This document shows, piece by piece, positions 47,284-61,618 of a stretch of 64,000 bases of DNA. The notes below the pieces were generated by a model. The model saw only the letters and a program-made list of their open reading frames with translations. It did no database searches and was not told the DNA's origin. Position numbers and translations under genes: made by a program. Each line of letters starts with the position of its first letter. Position 1 is the first letter of the stretch. The stretch is from Strix aluco (lineage: Eukaryota; Chordata; Aves; Strigiformes; Strigidae): positions 137,318,841 to 137,382,840 of the forward strand of contig NC_133932.1 in NCBI RefSeq assembly GCF_031877795.1, written 5' to 3'.

Positions 47284-48424
47284 ATGGCGCGTGGCAACGG
47301 GCCCACCCTGGCCCAGAGGCTCCCGCTACTGATGCTCAACCTGCTGCTCTTCCTGACCAACACGTCGAGGGCCAAGAGCTTCTGGGTAGGTGATGCTGCA
47401 CCGCGCTGTGCCGGGGGGGTGGGATGCTGTGGGGTGGTGTGGTGGAGGCTGTGGTGTGGGGGCTGTGGGGGGCTGTGGCCTTGGCCCGCGAGCCGCTCGC
47501 GTCTCACCCAGCTCTTGGGGTCCTGCAGGGGATGAGGAAGAAGGCGAAACGTTCCCGAAGGAGAGCCAAGGGCCAGACGGAGAAGCCGAGTGCTGAGCAG
47601 TCCCGGCCCCGAGCACCCTGCAAACGGCTGACACCCCACGGCAGCCCTGAGCTCACTCCGTCTACTTCCTGGGCGGCTTCTCCACCAACAGAGAGAGGAA
47701 TGAAGGAGCCCGCACCGACCCTGGAGACATGGTGAGTGCCGGGGGAGACCCCCAGATCCTGCCCCAGCCCCTCAGCCCGTGCCCTGCCCGTCCCGCCGGA
47801 GGGGCCGGGGTGCAGAACGTTCACTTCCCTCTGCTCTGCAGTGCCAGCGCGAAGGCGCCAAGCATGGAGGACCTGTGGCAGCTGCCTGACATAGACTCTG
47901 TGGGAACCCACTCGTCAAGTGTCTCTGCTTCATCGGGAAGTTCCTATTATATCGACACCCCGGAGGACCGCATACAGATGCCGAAGATATGCTCTCCGGG
48001 CCCCTTCTTGTCGAGCAGCTCTAGATCCACAGAGACCCTCCTGGAGCGCAGGCTTGCTGCCATGTCGGAGCAGGTGGCGGCACAAGAGCGCTCGGGACCC
48101 GCCCAGTCCCCCGAGGATGATCAGGGGCTGGTCGCAAGAGCGGGCGGCGATGAGACCCTCCCCAAGGAGTGCCCCCAGCCCCCCACCTGCAGGGAGGTGG
48201 AGGCGAAGCTGCGGCAGCCGGGAGACAAAATGTGGCTCAATGGGCAGAGAGTGGAGCTGCCACGGGGGCTCCTGGACACAGACGAGGCTGTGGATGGGGA
48301 CCAGATCAGGAGGAACAATGTGGCCCCGGACAGGAGTGCCCGGCTCTGGCAGTGTCTCAAGGCCTGCTGGCAATGGTGCTTACAGTCCTGCTGCTGCTAT
48401 TGCTTCCCCAAGCCCCCCAGGTGA
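47284..48424 (+). CDS. Array gene copy 8, 295 aa
   Basis: Exons 47284-47385, 47529-47731, 47842-48424; polyA signal 48510. Group A with a private Arg-to-Cys change giving LPKECPQPPT, which adds a Cys to the middle of exon 3. Confidence 0.65.
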
Positions 48425-50600
48425 CAGCACTGGTCCCAGAGGAGCAACGGGCACCCCGGAGACAGCCGACGGGGGTGTAAGGCTGGGAAACTCCCTGATA
48501 TCGTAAAAAATTAAATGATCTTTTCTCCATCCCTGGTGCCGTGGTTCTTCCACCCAGCCCTTGATGCGCCTTCTCCCCCGTCCCTTTGCCAAACCTCCCC
48601 TTTGGGTCCCTTGCTGACCCCGCTCTCCTCTGCCGGGTCTCCCCCAGGTCCTGGCTCCGAGCTCCCCCGGGCTTTGTCACCTCCGTCCGGCCCTGCGTCC
48701 GTAAGCACCACGACGGGGACGTTTTCTTGGCCCAGAGCTGCTCCTGCCAGAGCAGGCAGGGACTGTGCCTGCCTTCACCCTGCCTCCTGACCCCCTCCAG
48801 AGCCCAGGGGCTGCGGGGCACCAACTGCAGTAACAGGGTGATTGGACAGGTCAGCTCATTGGCTCTTTTCACCGAAAATCCAATCCCCTGAAGGCGCACA
48901 GCTGACTTCTCCATCCTCCTGCATTACCCACCAAGGGCACCCGGGCCCTGGGACAAAAGCAATCCCACGCATGGCTTTACCTTTCCCGATGCACGAATAA
49001 CCCAGACTGTCTGCCCCAGCACAGTTTTAATGCCCACTGCGGGGACTTTATCCCCATCTACAGTACGTCGGGGGGTTGGTGGAGCGGGGCCACCCTGCTT
49101 GGCAGATCCTCTGCCATTGACTCACCAGGGGGCTTTTGCTAAATGCACCTCCCAGGGTTTGTTCCCAGTTCCTCGGTGAGAGAGGTCAGCTTTTGGGGAG
49201 CTCAGTCAGAGAGCTCGGTGAGAGAGCTCGGTGAAGGTGGATCTGCGTAGGCCCGCAGAGGCCTGGAGAAGCGGCAAGGCTTGGAGGAGAAGCAGGCCTT
49301 GGAAGAGAGATACGAAGCCGTGCTAGTGTGAAGAAGATGGCAGCACCGAGACTGCCTGCGTGGTATGGAACTGTTTGTGGGGTAAGAGTATTGATGACTG
49401 TCTAGTTGCTGATTTGCGTATTATGAAGTAAGAGCTTGGATGAGAGCAAAAGTATGTATTATTGTATGAGTATGTATTAATGTAAGAAGAGAGAAAAAGA
49501 GATATTAAAGAACATAAACAGCCCCTGCCCTGCAGAAAGAAAGAAGAACATTGTGACGTGTGAATTATTTTGGCCGCTACAAGTTAATACAACTTACTAC
49601 AACTCAGTAGAATTTAAAGCAACTTATTACATTTAATACAGGGCGGCAGGCAGAGGGGCTGGTCCCCGCTGTGCTGGAGGGGGCTGCAGGGATACCCCAG
49701 CCCAGAGCTCACGGCAGGCTGGGGAGGAAGGGGGGGTGCTCCCTGAGCCCAGCACCCACCCTGCAGCACAGCACCCAACCCCCAGTCCAGCATCTAGCCC
49801 CGCCTAACATCTGCACCCCCACCCCCAAATCCAGCCCCACAATCCAGCTGCCACCCCCTGGCTCTGGTGGGTGCTCCCCAGCACCAGGATCGGGCCCCAC
49901 CCAAGGAGCAAGACCCCAGCCCCACTATCGGGACTCCACCCCAGTGACAGAACCCCAGGCCCAGTATGGAGACCCCAGGCCCAGTATCAAGACCCATCAG
50001 AGCTGCAAAAATGACGTCCTTGGGCACAATCCTGTCCGAGGCCCCTCACAGCAATGAGCACCAACTGCTGGCAGCCATCGGCTAGCAGGCATGCGCTCCC
50101 CCCTTTTCTTGAGACTTTGGGCTCACAAATCCAAGCTTTCAGCACTCAACACCCAAACCTCAGTTTGCGGCAGAAAAAGAGCCGCCGTCGCTGTGGCACA
50201 AGAGTCAGAGGTCCCTCAGCTGGAGCGGATGCGGTCGTTCCTTTGGCCAGTGCTGATCAGTAAATGGCAAGTATGGAAGCACAGAGGGATCGGCGGGCAA
50301 CGCCCCGCTACTCGCTACCCCCCCATTGGGACGGGACACAAAGATGGTCCCGTGAAGGTTCCTACGTGGATCTCGGGCGTTACACGCAGGCAGGCAGAAA
50401 GCGCCACGTCCCAACGCGCCGGGGCCTGGCCTCAGCTACGGGGTCTCTCAGCTACGTTGGCCCCGGGGACCTGAGCGGTTTGGCTCTGAGCCTCCAAGCG
50501 TGCCGCGCCGTGCCGACACAGGGGTCCCTGATTTCGAGGGGGACACCCCAGCCCCTCCTGAGCCCCTCGCAGGGGGAAGGGCATGGCAGGGGGGGCTGCC

Positions 50601-50794
50601 GGGTGTCACAAAGGAGGCTCTGCCCGCCCTGTGACGTCACAAAGGGGGCTCTGCCCGCCCTGTGGTATCACAAAGGGGGCTCTGCCTGCCTTGTGATGTC
50701 ACAAAGCGGGGCTTGGCCACCCTGCGACGTCACTAAGGGGGGTCCACCCGCCTGCCCCAATATAGAAGGCCGCAGCCGCACTGGGCCCACAGAC
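50601..50794 (+). promoter_or_regulatory. Unit 9 promoter, five CRE-like sites
   Basis: Same five-site form. Confidence 0.7.
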
Positions 50795-52031
50795 ATGGCG
50801 CGTGGCAACGGGCCCACCCTGGCCCAGAGGCTCCCGCTACTGATGCTCAACCTGCTGCTCTTCCTGACCAACACGTCGAGGGCCAAGAGCTTCTGGGTAG
50901 GTGATGCTGCACCGCGCTGTGCCGGGGGGGTGGGATGCTGTGGGGTGGTGTGGTGGAGGCTGTGGTGTGGGGGCTGTGGGGGGCTGTGGCCTTGGCCCGC
51001 GAGCCGCTCGCGTCTCACCCAGCTCTTGGGGTCCTGCAGGGGATGAGGAAGAAGGCGAAACGTTCCCGAAGGAGAGCCAAGGGCCAGACGGAGAAGCTGA
51101 GTGCTGAGCAGTCCCGGCCCCGAGCACCCTGCAAACGGCTGACACCCCACGGCAGCCCTGAGCTCACTCCGTCTACTTCCTGGGCGGCTTCTCCACCAAC
51201 AGAGAGAGGAATGAAGGAGCCCGCACCGACCCTGGAGACATGGTGAGTGCTGGGGGAGACCCCCAGATCCTGCCCCAGCCCCTCAGCCCGTGCCCTGCCC
51301 GTCCCGCCGGAGGGGCCGGGGTGCAGAACGTTCACTTCCCTCTGCTCTGCAGTGCCAGTGCGAAGGCGCCAAGCATGGAGGACCTGTGGCAGCTGCCTGA
51401 CATAGACTCTGTGGGAACCCACTCGTCAAGTGTCTCTGTTTCCTCGGGGAGTTCTTATTATATTGACACCCCGGAGGGCCGCATACGGATGCCCAAGGTA
51501 TGCTCTGTGGGCTCCCCGTCATCAAGAGGCTCTGCTTCATCGGGAAGTTCCTATTATATCGGCACCCCGGAGGGCCGCATACAGATGCCGAAGATATGCT
51601 CTCCGGGCCCCTTCTTGTCGAGCAGCTCTAGATCCACAGACACCCTCCTGGAGCGCAGGCTTGCTGCCATGTCGGAGCAGGTGGCGGCACAAGAGCGCTC
51701 GGGACCCGCCCAGTCCCCCGAGGATGATCAGGGGCTGGTCGCAAGAGCGGGCGGCGATGAGACCCTCCCCAAGGAGCGCCCCCAGCCCCCCACCTGCAGG
51801 GAGGTGGAGGCGAAGCTGCGGCAGCCGGGAGACAAAATGTGGCTCAATGGGCAGAGAGTGGAGCTGCCACGGGGGCTCCTGGACACAGACGAGGCTGTGG
51901 ATGGGGACCAGATCAGGAGGAACAATGTGGCCCCGGACAGGAGTGCCCGGCTCTGGCAGTGTCTCAAGGCCTGCTGGCAATGGTGCTTACAGTCCTGCTG
52001 CTGCTATTGCTTCCCCAAGCCCCCCAGGTGA
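50795..52031 (+). CDS. Array gene copy 9, 327 aa
   Basis: Exons 50795-50896, 51040-51242, 51353-52031; polyA signal 52117. Group C with two 32-aa repeats. P54L in exon 2 (EKLSAEQ). The second repeat reads YYIGTPEG, replacing the usual Asp with Gly. STDT form. Confidence 0.65.
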
Positions 52032-54231
52032 CAGCACTGGTCCCAGAGGAGCAACGGGCACCCCGGAGACAGCCGACGGGGGTGTAAGGCTGGGAAACTC
52101 CCTGATATCGTAAAAAATTAAATGATCTTTTCTCCATCCCTGGTGCCGTGGTTCTTCCACCCAGCCCTTGATGCGCCTTCTCCCCCGTCCCTTTGCCAAA
52201 CCTCCCCTTTGGGTCCCTTGCTGACCCCGCCCTCCTCTGCCGGGTCTCCCCCAGGTCCTGGCTCCGAGCTCCCCCGGGCTTTGTCACCTCCGTCCGGCCC
52301 TGCGTCCGTAAGCACCACGACGGGGACGTTTTCTTGGCCCAGAGCTGCTCCTGCCAGAGCAGGCAGGGACTGTGCCTGCCTTCACCCTGCCTCCTGACCC
52401 CCTCCAGAGCCCAGGGGCTGTGGGGCACCAACTGCAGTAACAGGGTGATTGGACAGGTCAGCTCATTGGCTCTTTTCACCGAAAATCCAATCCCCTGAAG
52501 GCGCACAGCTGACTTCTCCATCCTCCTGCATTACCCACCAAGGGCACCCGGGCCCTGGGACAAAAGCAATCCCACGCATGGCTTTACCTTTCCCGATGCA
52601 CGAATAACCCAGACTGTCTGCCCCAGCACAGCTTTAACGCCCACTGCGGGGACTTTATCCCCATCTACAGTACGTCGGGGGGTTGGTGGAGCGGGGCCAC
52701 CCTGCTTGGCAGATCCTCTGCCATTGACTCACCAGGGGGCTTTTGCTAAATGCACCTCCCAGGGTTTGTTCCCAGTTCCTCGGTGAGAGAGGTCAGCTTT
52801 TGGGGAGCTCAGTCAGAGAGCTCGGTGAGAGAGCTCGGTGAAGGTGGATCTGCGTAGGCCCGCAGAGGCCTGGAGAAGCGGCAAGGCTTGGAGGAGAAGC
52901 AGGCCTTGGAAGAGAGATACGAAGCCGTGCTAGTGTGAAGAAGATGGCAGCACCGAGACTGCCTGCGTGGTATGGAACTGTTTGTGGGGTAAGAGTATTG
53001 ATGACTGTCTAGTTGCTGATTTGCGTATTATGAAGTAAGAGCTTGGATGAGAGCAAAAGTATGTATTATTGTATGAGTATGTATTAATGTAAGAAGAGAG
53101 AAAAAGAGAGATTAAAGAACATAAACAGCCCCTGCCCTGCAGAAAGAAAGAAGAACATTGTGACGTGTGAATTATTTTGGCCGCTACAAGTTAATACAAC
53201 TTACTCCAACTTAGTACAATTTAAAGCAACTTATTAAATTTAATACAGGGCGGCAGGCAGAGGGGCTGATCCCCGCTGTGCTGGAGGGGGCTGCAGGGAT
53301 ACCCCAGCCCAGAGCTCAAGGCAGGCTGGGGAGGAAGGGGGAGGGGCTCCCTGAGCCCAGCACCCACCCCGCAGCACAGCACCCAACCCCCAGTCCTGGA
53401 GCCCACCCCCCCCAAGTCCAGCATCTAGCCCCCGCTAAAATCTGCACCCCCAACCCCAAATCCAGCCCCACAATCCAGCTGCCACCCCCTGGCTCTGGTG
53501 GGTGCTCCCCAGCACCAGGATCGGGCCCCACCCAAGGAGCAAGACCCCAGCCCCACTATCGGGACTCCACCCCAGTGACAGAACCCCAGGCCCAGTATGG
53601 AGACCCCAGGCCCAGTATCAAGACCCATCAGAGCTGCAAAAATGACGTCCTTGGGCACAATCCTGTCCGAGGCCCCTCACAGCAATGAGCACCAACTGCT
53701 GGCAGCCATCGGCTAGCAGGCATGCGCTCCCCCCTTTTCTTGAGACTTTGGGCTCACAAATCCAAGCTTTCAGCACTCAACACCCAAACCTCAGTTTGCG
53801 GCAGAAAAAGAGCCGCCGTCGCTGTGGCACAAGAGTCAGAGGTCCCTCAGCTGGAGCGGATGCGGTCGTTCCTTTGGCCAGTGCTGATCAGTAAATGGCA
53901 AGTATGGAAGCACAGAGGGATCGGCGGGCAACGCCCCGCTACTCGCTACCCCCCCATTGGGACGGGACACAAAGATGGTCCCGTGAAGGTTCCTACGTGG
54001 ATCTCGGGCGTTACACGCAGGCAGGCAGAAAGCGCCACGTCCCAACGCGCCGGGGCCTGGCCTCAGCTACGGGGTCTCTCAGCTACGTTGGCCCCGGGGA
54101 CCTGAGCGGTTTGGCTCTGAGCCTCCAAGCGTGCCGCGCCGTGCCGACACAGGGGTCCCTGATTTCGAGGGGGACACCCCAGCCCCTCCTGAGCCCCTCG
54201 CAGGGGGAAGGGCATGGCAGGGGGGGCTGCC

Positions 54232-54425
54232 GGGTGTCACAAAGGAGGCTCTGCCCGCCCTGTGACGTCACAAAGGGGGCTCTGCCCGCCCTGTGGTATC
54301 ACAAAGGGGGCTCTGCCTGCCTTGTGATGTCACAAAGCGGGGCTTGGCCACCCTGCGACGTCACTAAGGGGGGTCCACCCGCCTGCCCCAATATAGAAGG
54401 CCGCAGCCGCACTGGGCCCACAGAC
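54232..54425 (+). promoter_or_regulatory. Unit 10 promoter, five CRE-like sites
   Basis: Promoter as in neighbours, but the spacer further upstream (53190-53460) carries a cluster of substitutions and a net 24-bp insertion not seen in other units. Confidence 0.7.
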
Positions 54426-55566
54426 ATGGCGCGTGGCAACGGGCCCACCCTGGCCCAGAGGCTCCCGCTACTGATGCTCAACCTGCTGCTCTTCCTGACC
54501 AACACGTCGAGGGCCAAGAGCTTCTGGGTAGGTGATGCTGCACCGCGCTGTGCCGGGGGGGTGGGATGTTGTGGGGTGGTGTGGTGGAGGCTGTGGTGTG
54601 GGGGCTGTGGGGGGCTGTGGCCTTGGCCCGCGAGCCGCTCGCGTCTCACCCAGCTCTTGGGGTCCTGCAGGGGATGAGGAAGAAGGCGAAACGTTCCCGA
54701 AGGAGAGCCAAGGGCCAGACGGAGAAGCCGAGTGCTGAGCAGTCCCGGCCCCGAGCACCCTGCAAACGGCTGACACCCCACGGCAGCCCTGAGCTCACTC
54801 CGTCTACTTCCTGGGCGGCTTCTCCACCAACAGAGAGAGGAATGAAGGAGCCCGCACCGACCCTGGAGACATGGTGAGTGCCGGGGGAGACCCCCAGATC
54901 CTGCCCCAGCCCCTCAGCCCGTGCCCTGCCCGTCCCGCCGGAGGGGCCGGGGTGCAGAACGTTCACTTCCCTCTGCTCTGCAGTGCCAGCGCGAAGGCGC
55001 CAAGCATGGAGGACCTGTGGCAGCTGCCTGACATAGACTCTGTGGGAACCCACTCGTCAAGTGTCTCTGCTTCATCGGGAAGTTCCTATTATATCGACAC
55101 CCCGGAGGACCGCATACAGATGCCGAAGATATGCTCTCCGGGCCCCTTCTTGTCGAGCAGCTCTAGATCCACAGAGACCCTCCTGGAGCGCAGGCTTGCT
55201 GCCATGTCGGAGCAGGTGGCGGCACAAGAGCGCTCGGGACCCGCCCAGTCCCCCGAGGATGATCAGGGGCTGGTCGCAAGAGCGGGCGGCGATGAGACCC
55301 TCCCCAAGGAGCGCCCCCAGCCCCCCACCTGCAGGGAGGTGGAGGCGAAGCTGCGGCAGCCGGGAGACAAAATGTGGCTCAATGGGCAGAGAGTGGAGCT
55401 GCCACGGGGGCTCCTGGACACAGACGAGGCTGTGGATGGGGACCAGATCAGGAGGAACAATGTGGCCCCGGACAGGAGTGCCCGGCTCTGGCAGCGTCTC
55501 AAGGCCTGCTGGCAATGGTGCTTACAGTCCTGCTGCTGCTATTGCTTCCCCAAGCCCCCCAGGTGA
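54426..55566 (+). CDS. Array gene copy 10, 295 aa
   Basis: Exons 54426-54527, 54671-54873, 54984-55566; polyA signal 55652. Group A (PEDRIQ, STET), but the first Cys of the C-terminal cluster is Arg (LWQRLKACW), a change shared with copies 11 and 12. Confidence 0.65.
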
Positions 55567-57742
55567 CAGCACTGGTCCCAGAGGAGCAACGGGCACCCCG
55601 GAGACAGCCGACGGGGGTGTAAGGCTGGGAAACTCCCTGATATCGTAAAAAATTAAATGATCTTTTCTCCATCCCTGGTGCCGTGGTTCTTCCACCCAGC
55701 CCTTGATGCGCCTTCTCCCCCGTCCCTTTGCCAAACCTCCCCTTTGGGTCCCTTGCTGACCCCCACCTCCTCTGCCGGGTCTCCCCCAGGTCCTGGCTCC
55801 GAGCTCCCCCGGGCTTTGTCACCTCCGTCCGGCCCTGCGTCCGTAAGCACCACGACGGGGACGTTTTCTTGGCCCAGAGCTGCTCCTGCCAGAGCAGGCA
55901 GGGACTGTGCCTGCCTTCACCCTGCCTCCTGACCCCCTCCAGAGCCCAGGGGCTGCGGGGCACCAACTGCAGTAACAGGGTGATTGGACAGGTCAGCTCA
56001 TTGGCTCTTTTCACCGAAAATCCAATCCCCTGAAGGCGCACAGCTGACTTCTCCATCCTCCTGCATTACCCACCAAGGGCACCCGGGCCCTGGGACAAAA
56101 GCAATCCCACGCATGGCTTTACCTTTCCCGATGCACGAATAACCCAGACTGTCTGCCCCAGCACAGTTTTAATGCCCACTGCGGGGACTTTATCCCCATC
56201 TACAGTACGTCGGGGGGTTGGTGGAGCGGGGCCACCCTGCTTGGCAGATCCTCTGCCATTGACTCACCAGGGGGCTTTTGCTAAATGCACCTCCCAGGGT
56301 TTGTTCCCAGTTCCTCGGTGAGAGAGGTCAGCTTTTGGGGAGCTCAGTCAGAGAGCTCGGTGAGAGAGCTCGGTGAAGGTGGATCTGCGTAGGCCCGCAG
56401 AGGCCTGGAGAAGCGGCAAGGCTTGGAGGAGAAGCAGGCCTTGGAAGAGAGATACGAAGCCGTGCTAGTGTGAAGAAGATGGCAGCACCGAGACTGCCTG
56501 CGTGGTATGGAACTGTTTGTGGGGTAAGAGTATTGATGACTGTCTAGTTGCTGATTTGCGTATTATGAAGTAAGAGCTTGGATGAGAGCAAAAGTATGTA
56601 TTATTGTATGAGTATGTATTAATGTAAGAAGAGAGAAAAAGAGATATTAAAGAACATAAACAGCCCCTGCCCTGCAGAAAGAAAGAAGAACATTGTGACG
56701 TGTGAATTATTTTGGCCGCTACAAGTTAATACAACTTACTACAACTCAGTAGAATTTAAAGCAACTTATTACATTTAATACAGGGCGGCAGGCAGAGGGG
56801 CTGGTCCCCGCTGTGCTGGAGGGGGCTGCAGGGATACCCCAGCCCAGAGCTCACGGCAGGCTGGGGAGGAAGGGGGGGTGCTCCCTGAGCCCAGCACCCA
56901 CCCTGCAGCACAGCACCCAACCCCCAGTCCAGCATCTAGCCCCGCCTAACATCTGCACCCCCACCCCCAAATCCAGCCCCACAATCCAGCTGCCACCCCC
57001 TGGCTCTGGTGGGTGCTCCCCAGCACCAGGATCGGGCCCCACCCAAGGAGCAAGACCCCAGCCCCACTATCGGGACTCCACCCCAGTGACAGAACCCCAG
57101 GCCCAGTATGGAGACCCCAGGCCCAGTATCAAGACCCATCAGAGCTGCAAAAATGACGTCCTTGGGCACAATCCTGTCCGAGGCCCCTCACAGCAATGAG
57201 CACCAACTGCTGGCAGCCATCGGCTAGCAGGCATGCGCTCCCCCCTTTTCTTGAGACTTTGGGCTCACAAATCCAAGCTTTCAGCACTCAACACCCAAAC
57301 CTCAGTTTGCGGCAGAAAAAGAGCCGCCGTCGCTGTGGCACAAGAGTCAGAGGTCCCTCAGCTGGAGCGGATGCGGTCGTTCCTTTGGCCAGTGCTGATC
57401 AGTAAATGGCAAGTATGGAAGCACAGAGGGATCGGCGGGCAACGCCCCGCTACTCGCTACCCCCCCATTGGGACGGGACACAAAGATGGTCCCGTGAAGG
57501 TTCCTACGTGGATCTCGGGCGTTACACGCAGGCAGGCAGAAAGCGCCACGTCCCAACGCGCCGGGGCCTGGCCTCAGCTACGGGGTCTCTCAGCTACGTT
57601 GGCCCCGGGGACCTGAGCGGTTTGGCTCTGAGCCTCCAAGCGTGCCGCGCCGTGCCGACACAGGGGTCCCTGATTTCGAGGGGGACACCCCAGCCCCTCC
57701 TGAGCCCCTCGCAGGGGGAAGGGCATGGCAGGGGGGGCTGCC

Positions 57743-57936
57743 GGGTGTCACAAAGGAGGCTCTGCCCGCCCTGTGACGTCACAAAGGGGGCTCTGCCCGC
57801 CCTGTGGTATCACAAAGGGGGCTCTGCCTGCCTTGTGATGTCACAAAGCGGGGCTTGGCCACCCTGCGACGTCACTAAGGGGGGTCCACCCGCCTGCCCC
57901 AATATAGAAGGCCGCAGCCGCACTGGGCCCACAGAC
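57743..57936 (+). promoter_or_regulatory. Unit 11 promoter, five CRE-like sites
   Basis: Same five-site form. Confidence 0.7.
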
Positions 57937-59269
57937 ATGGCGCGTGGCAACGGGCCCACCCTGGCCCAGAGGCTCCCGCTACTGATGCTCAACCTGCTGC
58001 TCTTCCTGACCAACACGTCGAGGGCCAAGAGCTTCTGGGTAGGTGATGCTGCACCGCGCTGTGCCGGGGGGGTGGGATGCTGTGGGGTGGTGTGGTGGAG
58101 GCTGTGGTGTGGGGGCTGTGGGGGGCTGTGGCCTTGGCCCGCGAGCCGCTCGCGTCTCACCCAGCTCTTGGGGTCCTGCAGGGGATGAGGAAGAAGGCGA
58201 AACGTTCCCGAAGGAGAGCCAAGGGCCAGACGGAGAAGCTGAGTGCTGAGCAGTCCCGGCCCCGAGCACCCTGCAAACGGCTGACACCCCACGGCAGCCC
58301 TGAGCTCACTCCGTCTACTTCCTGGGCGGCTTCTCCACCAACAGAGAGAGGAATGAAGGAGCCCGCACCGACCCTGGAGACATGGTGAGTGCTGGGGGAG
58401 ACCCCCAGATCCTGCCCCAGCCCCTCAGCCCGTGCCCTGCCCGTCCCGCCGGAGGGGCCGGGGTGCAGAACGTTCACTTCCCTCTGCTCTGCAGTGCCAG
58501 TGCGAAGGCGCCAAGCATGGAGGACCTGTGGCAGCTGCCTGACATAGACTCTGTGGGAACCCACTCGTCAAGTGTCTCTGTTTCCTCGGGGAGTTCTTAT
58601 TATATTGACACCCCGGAGGGCCGCATACGGATGCCCAAGGTATGCTCTGTGGGCTCCCCGTCATCAAGAGGCTCTGCTTCATCGGGAAGTTCCTATTATA
58701 TTGACACCCCGGAGGGCCGCATACGGATGCCCAAGGTATGCTCTGTGGGCTCCCCGTCATCAAGAGGCTCTGCTTCATCGGGAAGTTCCTATTATATCGA
58801 CACCCCGGAGGGCCGCATACAGATGCCGAAGATATGCTCTCCGGGCCCCTTCTTGTCGAGCAGCTCTAGATCCACAGACACCCTCCTGGAGCGCAGGCTT
58901 GCTGCCATGTCGGAGCAGGTGGCGGCACAAGAGCGCTCGGGACCCGCCCAGTCCCCCGAGGATGATCAGGGGCTGGTCGCAAGAGCGGGCGGCGATGAGA
59001 CCCTCCCCAAGGAGCGCCCCCAGCCCCCCACCTGCAGGGAGGTGGAGGCGAAGCTGCGGCAGCCGGGAGACAAAATGTGGCTCAATGGGCAGAGAGTGGA
59101 GCTGCCACGGGGGCTCCTGGACACAGACGAGGCTGTGGATGGGGACCAGATCAGGAGGAACAATGTGGCCCCGGACAGGAGTGCCCGGCTCTGGCAGCGT
59201 CTCAAGGCCTGCTGGCAATGGTGCTTACAGTCCTGCTGCTGCTATTGCTTCCCCAAGCCCCCCAGGTGA
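57937..59269 (+). CDS. Array gene copy 11, 359 aa
   Basis: Exons 57937-58038, 58182-58384, 58495-59269; polyA signal 59355. Group C with three 32-aa repeats. P54L as in copy 9, and Arg in place of the first cluster Cys (C337R). Confidence 0.65.
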
Positions 59270-61424
59270 CAGCACTGGTCCCAGAGGAGCAACGGGCACC
59301 CCGGAGACAGCCGACGGGGGTGTAAGGCTGGGAAACTCCCTGATATCGTAAAAAATTAAATGATCTTTTCTCCATCCCTGGTGCCGTGGTTCTTCCACCC
59401 AGCCCTTGATGCGCCTTCTCCCCCGTCCCTTTGCCAAACCTCCCCTTTGGGTCCCTTGCTGACCCCGCCCTCCTCTGCCGGGTCTCCCCCAGGTCCTGGC
59501 TCCGAGCTCCCCCGGGCTTTGTCACCTCCGTCCGGCCCTGCGTCCGTAAGCACCACGACGGGGACGTTTTCTTGGCCCAGAGCTGCTCCTGCCAGAGCAG
59601 GCAGGGACTGTGCCTGCCTTCACCCTGCCTCCTGACCCCCTCCAGAGCCCAGGGGCTGCGGGGCACCAACTGCAGTAACAGGGTGATTGGACAGGTCAGC
59701 TCATTGGCTCTTTTCACCGAAAATCCAATCCCCTGAAGGCGCACAGCTGACTTCTCCATCCTCCTGCATTACCCACCAAGGGCACCCGGGCCCTGGGACA
59801 AAAGCAATCCCACGCATGGCTTTACCTTTCCCGATGCACGAATAACCCAGACTGTCTGCCCCAGCACAGTTTTAATGCCCACTGCGGGGACTTTATCCCC
59901 ATCTACAGTACGTCGGGGGGTTGGTGGAGCGGGGCCACCCTGCTTGGCAGATCCTCTGCCATTGACTCACCAGGGGGCTTTTGCTAAATGCACCTCCCAG
60001 GGTTTGTTCCCAGTTCCTCGGTGAGAGAGGTCAGCTTTTGGGGAGCTCAGTCAGAGAGCTCGGTGAGAGAGCTCGGTGAAGGTGGATCTGCGTAGGCCCG
60101 CAGAGGCCTGGAGAAGCGGCAAGGCTTGGAGGAGAAGCAGGCCTTGGAAGAGAGATACGAAGCCGTGCTAGTGTGAAGAAGATGGCAGCACCGAGACTGC
60201 CTGCGTGGTATGGAACTGTTTGTGGGGTAAGAGTATTGATGACTGTCTAGTTGCTGATTTGCGTATTATGAAGTAAGAGCTTGGATGAGAGCAAAAGTAT
60301 GTAATGTAAGAAGAGAGAAAAAGAGAGATTAAAGAACATAAACAGCCCCTGCCCTGCAGAAAGAAAGAAGAACATTGTGACGTGTGAATTATTTTGGCCG
60401 CTACAAGTTAATACAACTTACTACAACTCAGTAGAATTTAAAGCAACTTATTACATTTAATACAGGGCGGCAGGCAGAGGGGCTGGTCCCCGCTGTGCTG
60501 GAGGGGGCTGCAGGGATACCCCAGCCCAGAGCTCACGGCAGGCTGGGGAGGAAGGGGGGGTGCTCCCTGAGCCCAGCACCCACCCTGCAGCACAGCACCC
60601 AACCCCCAGTCCAGCATCTAGCCCCGCCTAACATCTGCACCCCCACCCCCAAATCCAGCCCCACAATCCAGCTGCCACCCCCTGGCTCTGGTGGGTGCTC
60701 CCCAGCACCAGGATCGGGCCCCACCCAAGGAGCAAGACCCCAGCCCCACTATCGGGACTCCACCCCAGTGACAGAACCCCAGGCCCAGTATGGAGACCCC
60801 AGGCCCAGTATCAAGACCCATCAGAGCTGCAAAAATGACGTCCTTGGGCACAATCCTGTCCGAGGCCCCTCACAGCAATGAGCACCAACTGCTGGCAGCC
60901 ATCGGCTAGCAGGCATGCGCTCCCCCCTTTTCTTGAGACTTTGGGCTCACAAATCCAAGCTTTCAGCACTCAACACCCAAACCTCAGTTTGCGGCAGAAA
61001 AAGAGCCGCCGTCGCTGTGGCACAAGAGTCAGAGGTCCCTCAGCTGGAGCGGATGCGGTCGTTCCTTTGGCCAGTGCTGATCAGTAAATGGCAAGTATGG
61101 AAGCACAGAGGGATCGGCGGGCAACGCCCCGCTACTCGCTACCCCCCCATTGGGACGGGACACAAAGATGGTCCCGTGAAGGTTCCTACGTGGATCTCGG
61201 GCGTTACACGCAGGCAGGCAGAAAGCGCCACGTCCCAACGCGCCGGGGCCTGGCCTCAGCTACGGGGTCTCTCAGCTACGTTGGCCCCGGGGACCTGAGC
61301 GGTTTGGCTCTGAGCCTCCAAGCGTGCCGCGCCGTGCCGACACAGGGGTCCCTGATTTCGAGGGGGACACCCCAGCCCCTCCTGAGCCCCTCGCAGGGGG
61401 AAGGGCATGGCAGGGGGGGCTGCC

Positions 61425-61618
61425 GGGTGTCACAAAGGAGGCTCTGCCCGCCCTGTGACGTCACAAAGGGGGCTCTGCCCGCCCTGTGGTATCACAAAGG
61501 GGGCTCTGCCTGCCTTGTGATGTCACAAAGCGGGGCTTGGCCACCCTGCGACGTCACTAAGGGGGGTCCACCCGCCTGCCCCAATATAGAAGGCCGCAGC
61601 CGCACTGGGCCCACAGAC
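61425..61618 (+). promoter_or_regulatory. Unit 12 promoter, five CRE-like sites
   Basis: Same five-site form. The AT-rich insert upstream has lost 21 bp near 60300. Confidence 0.7.
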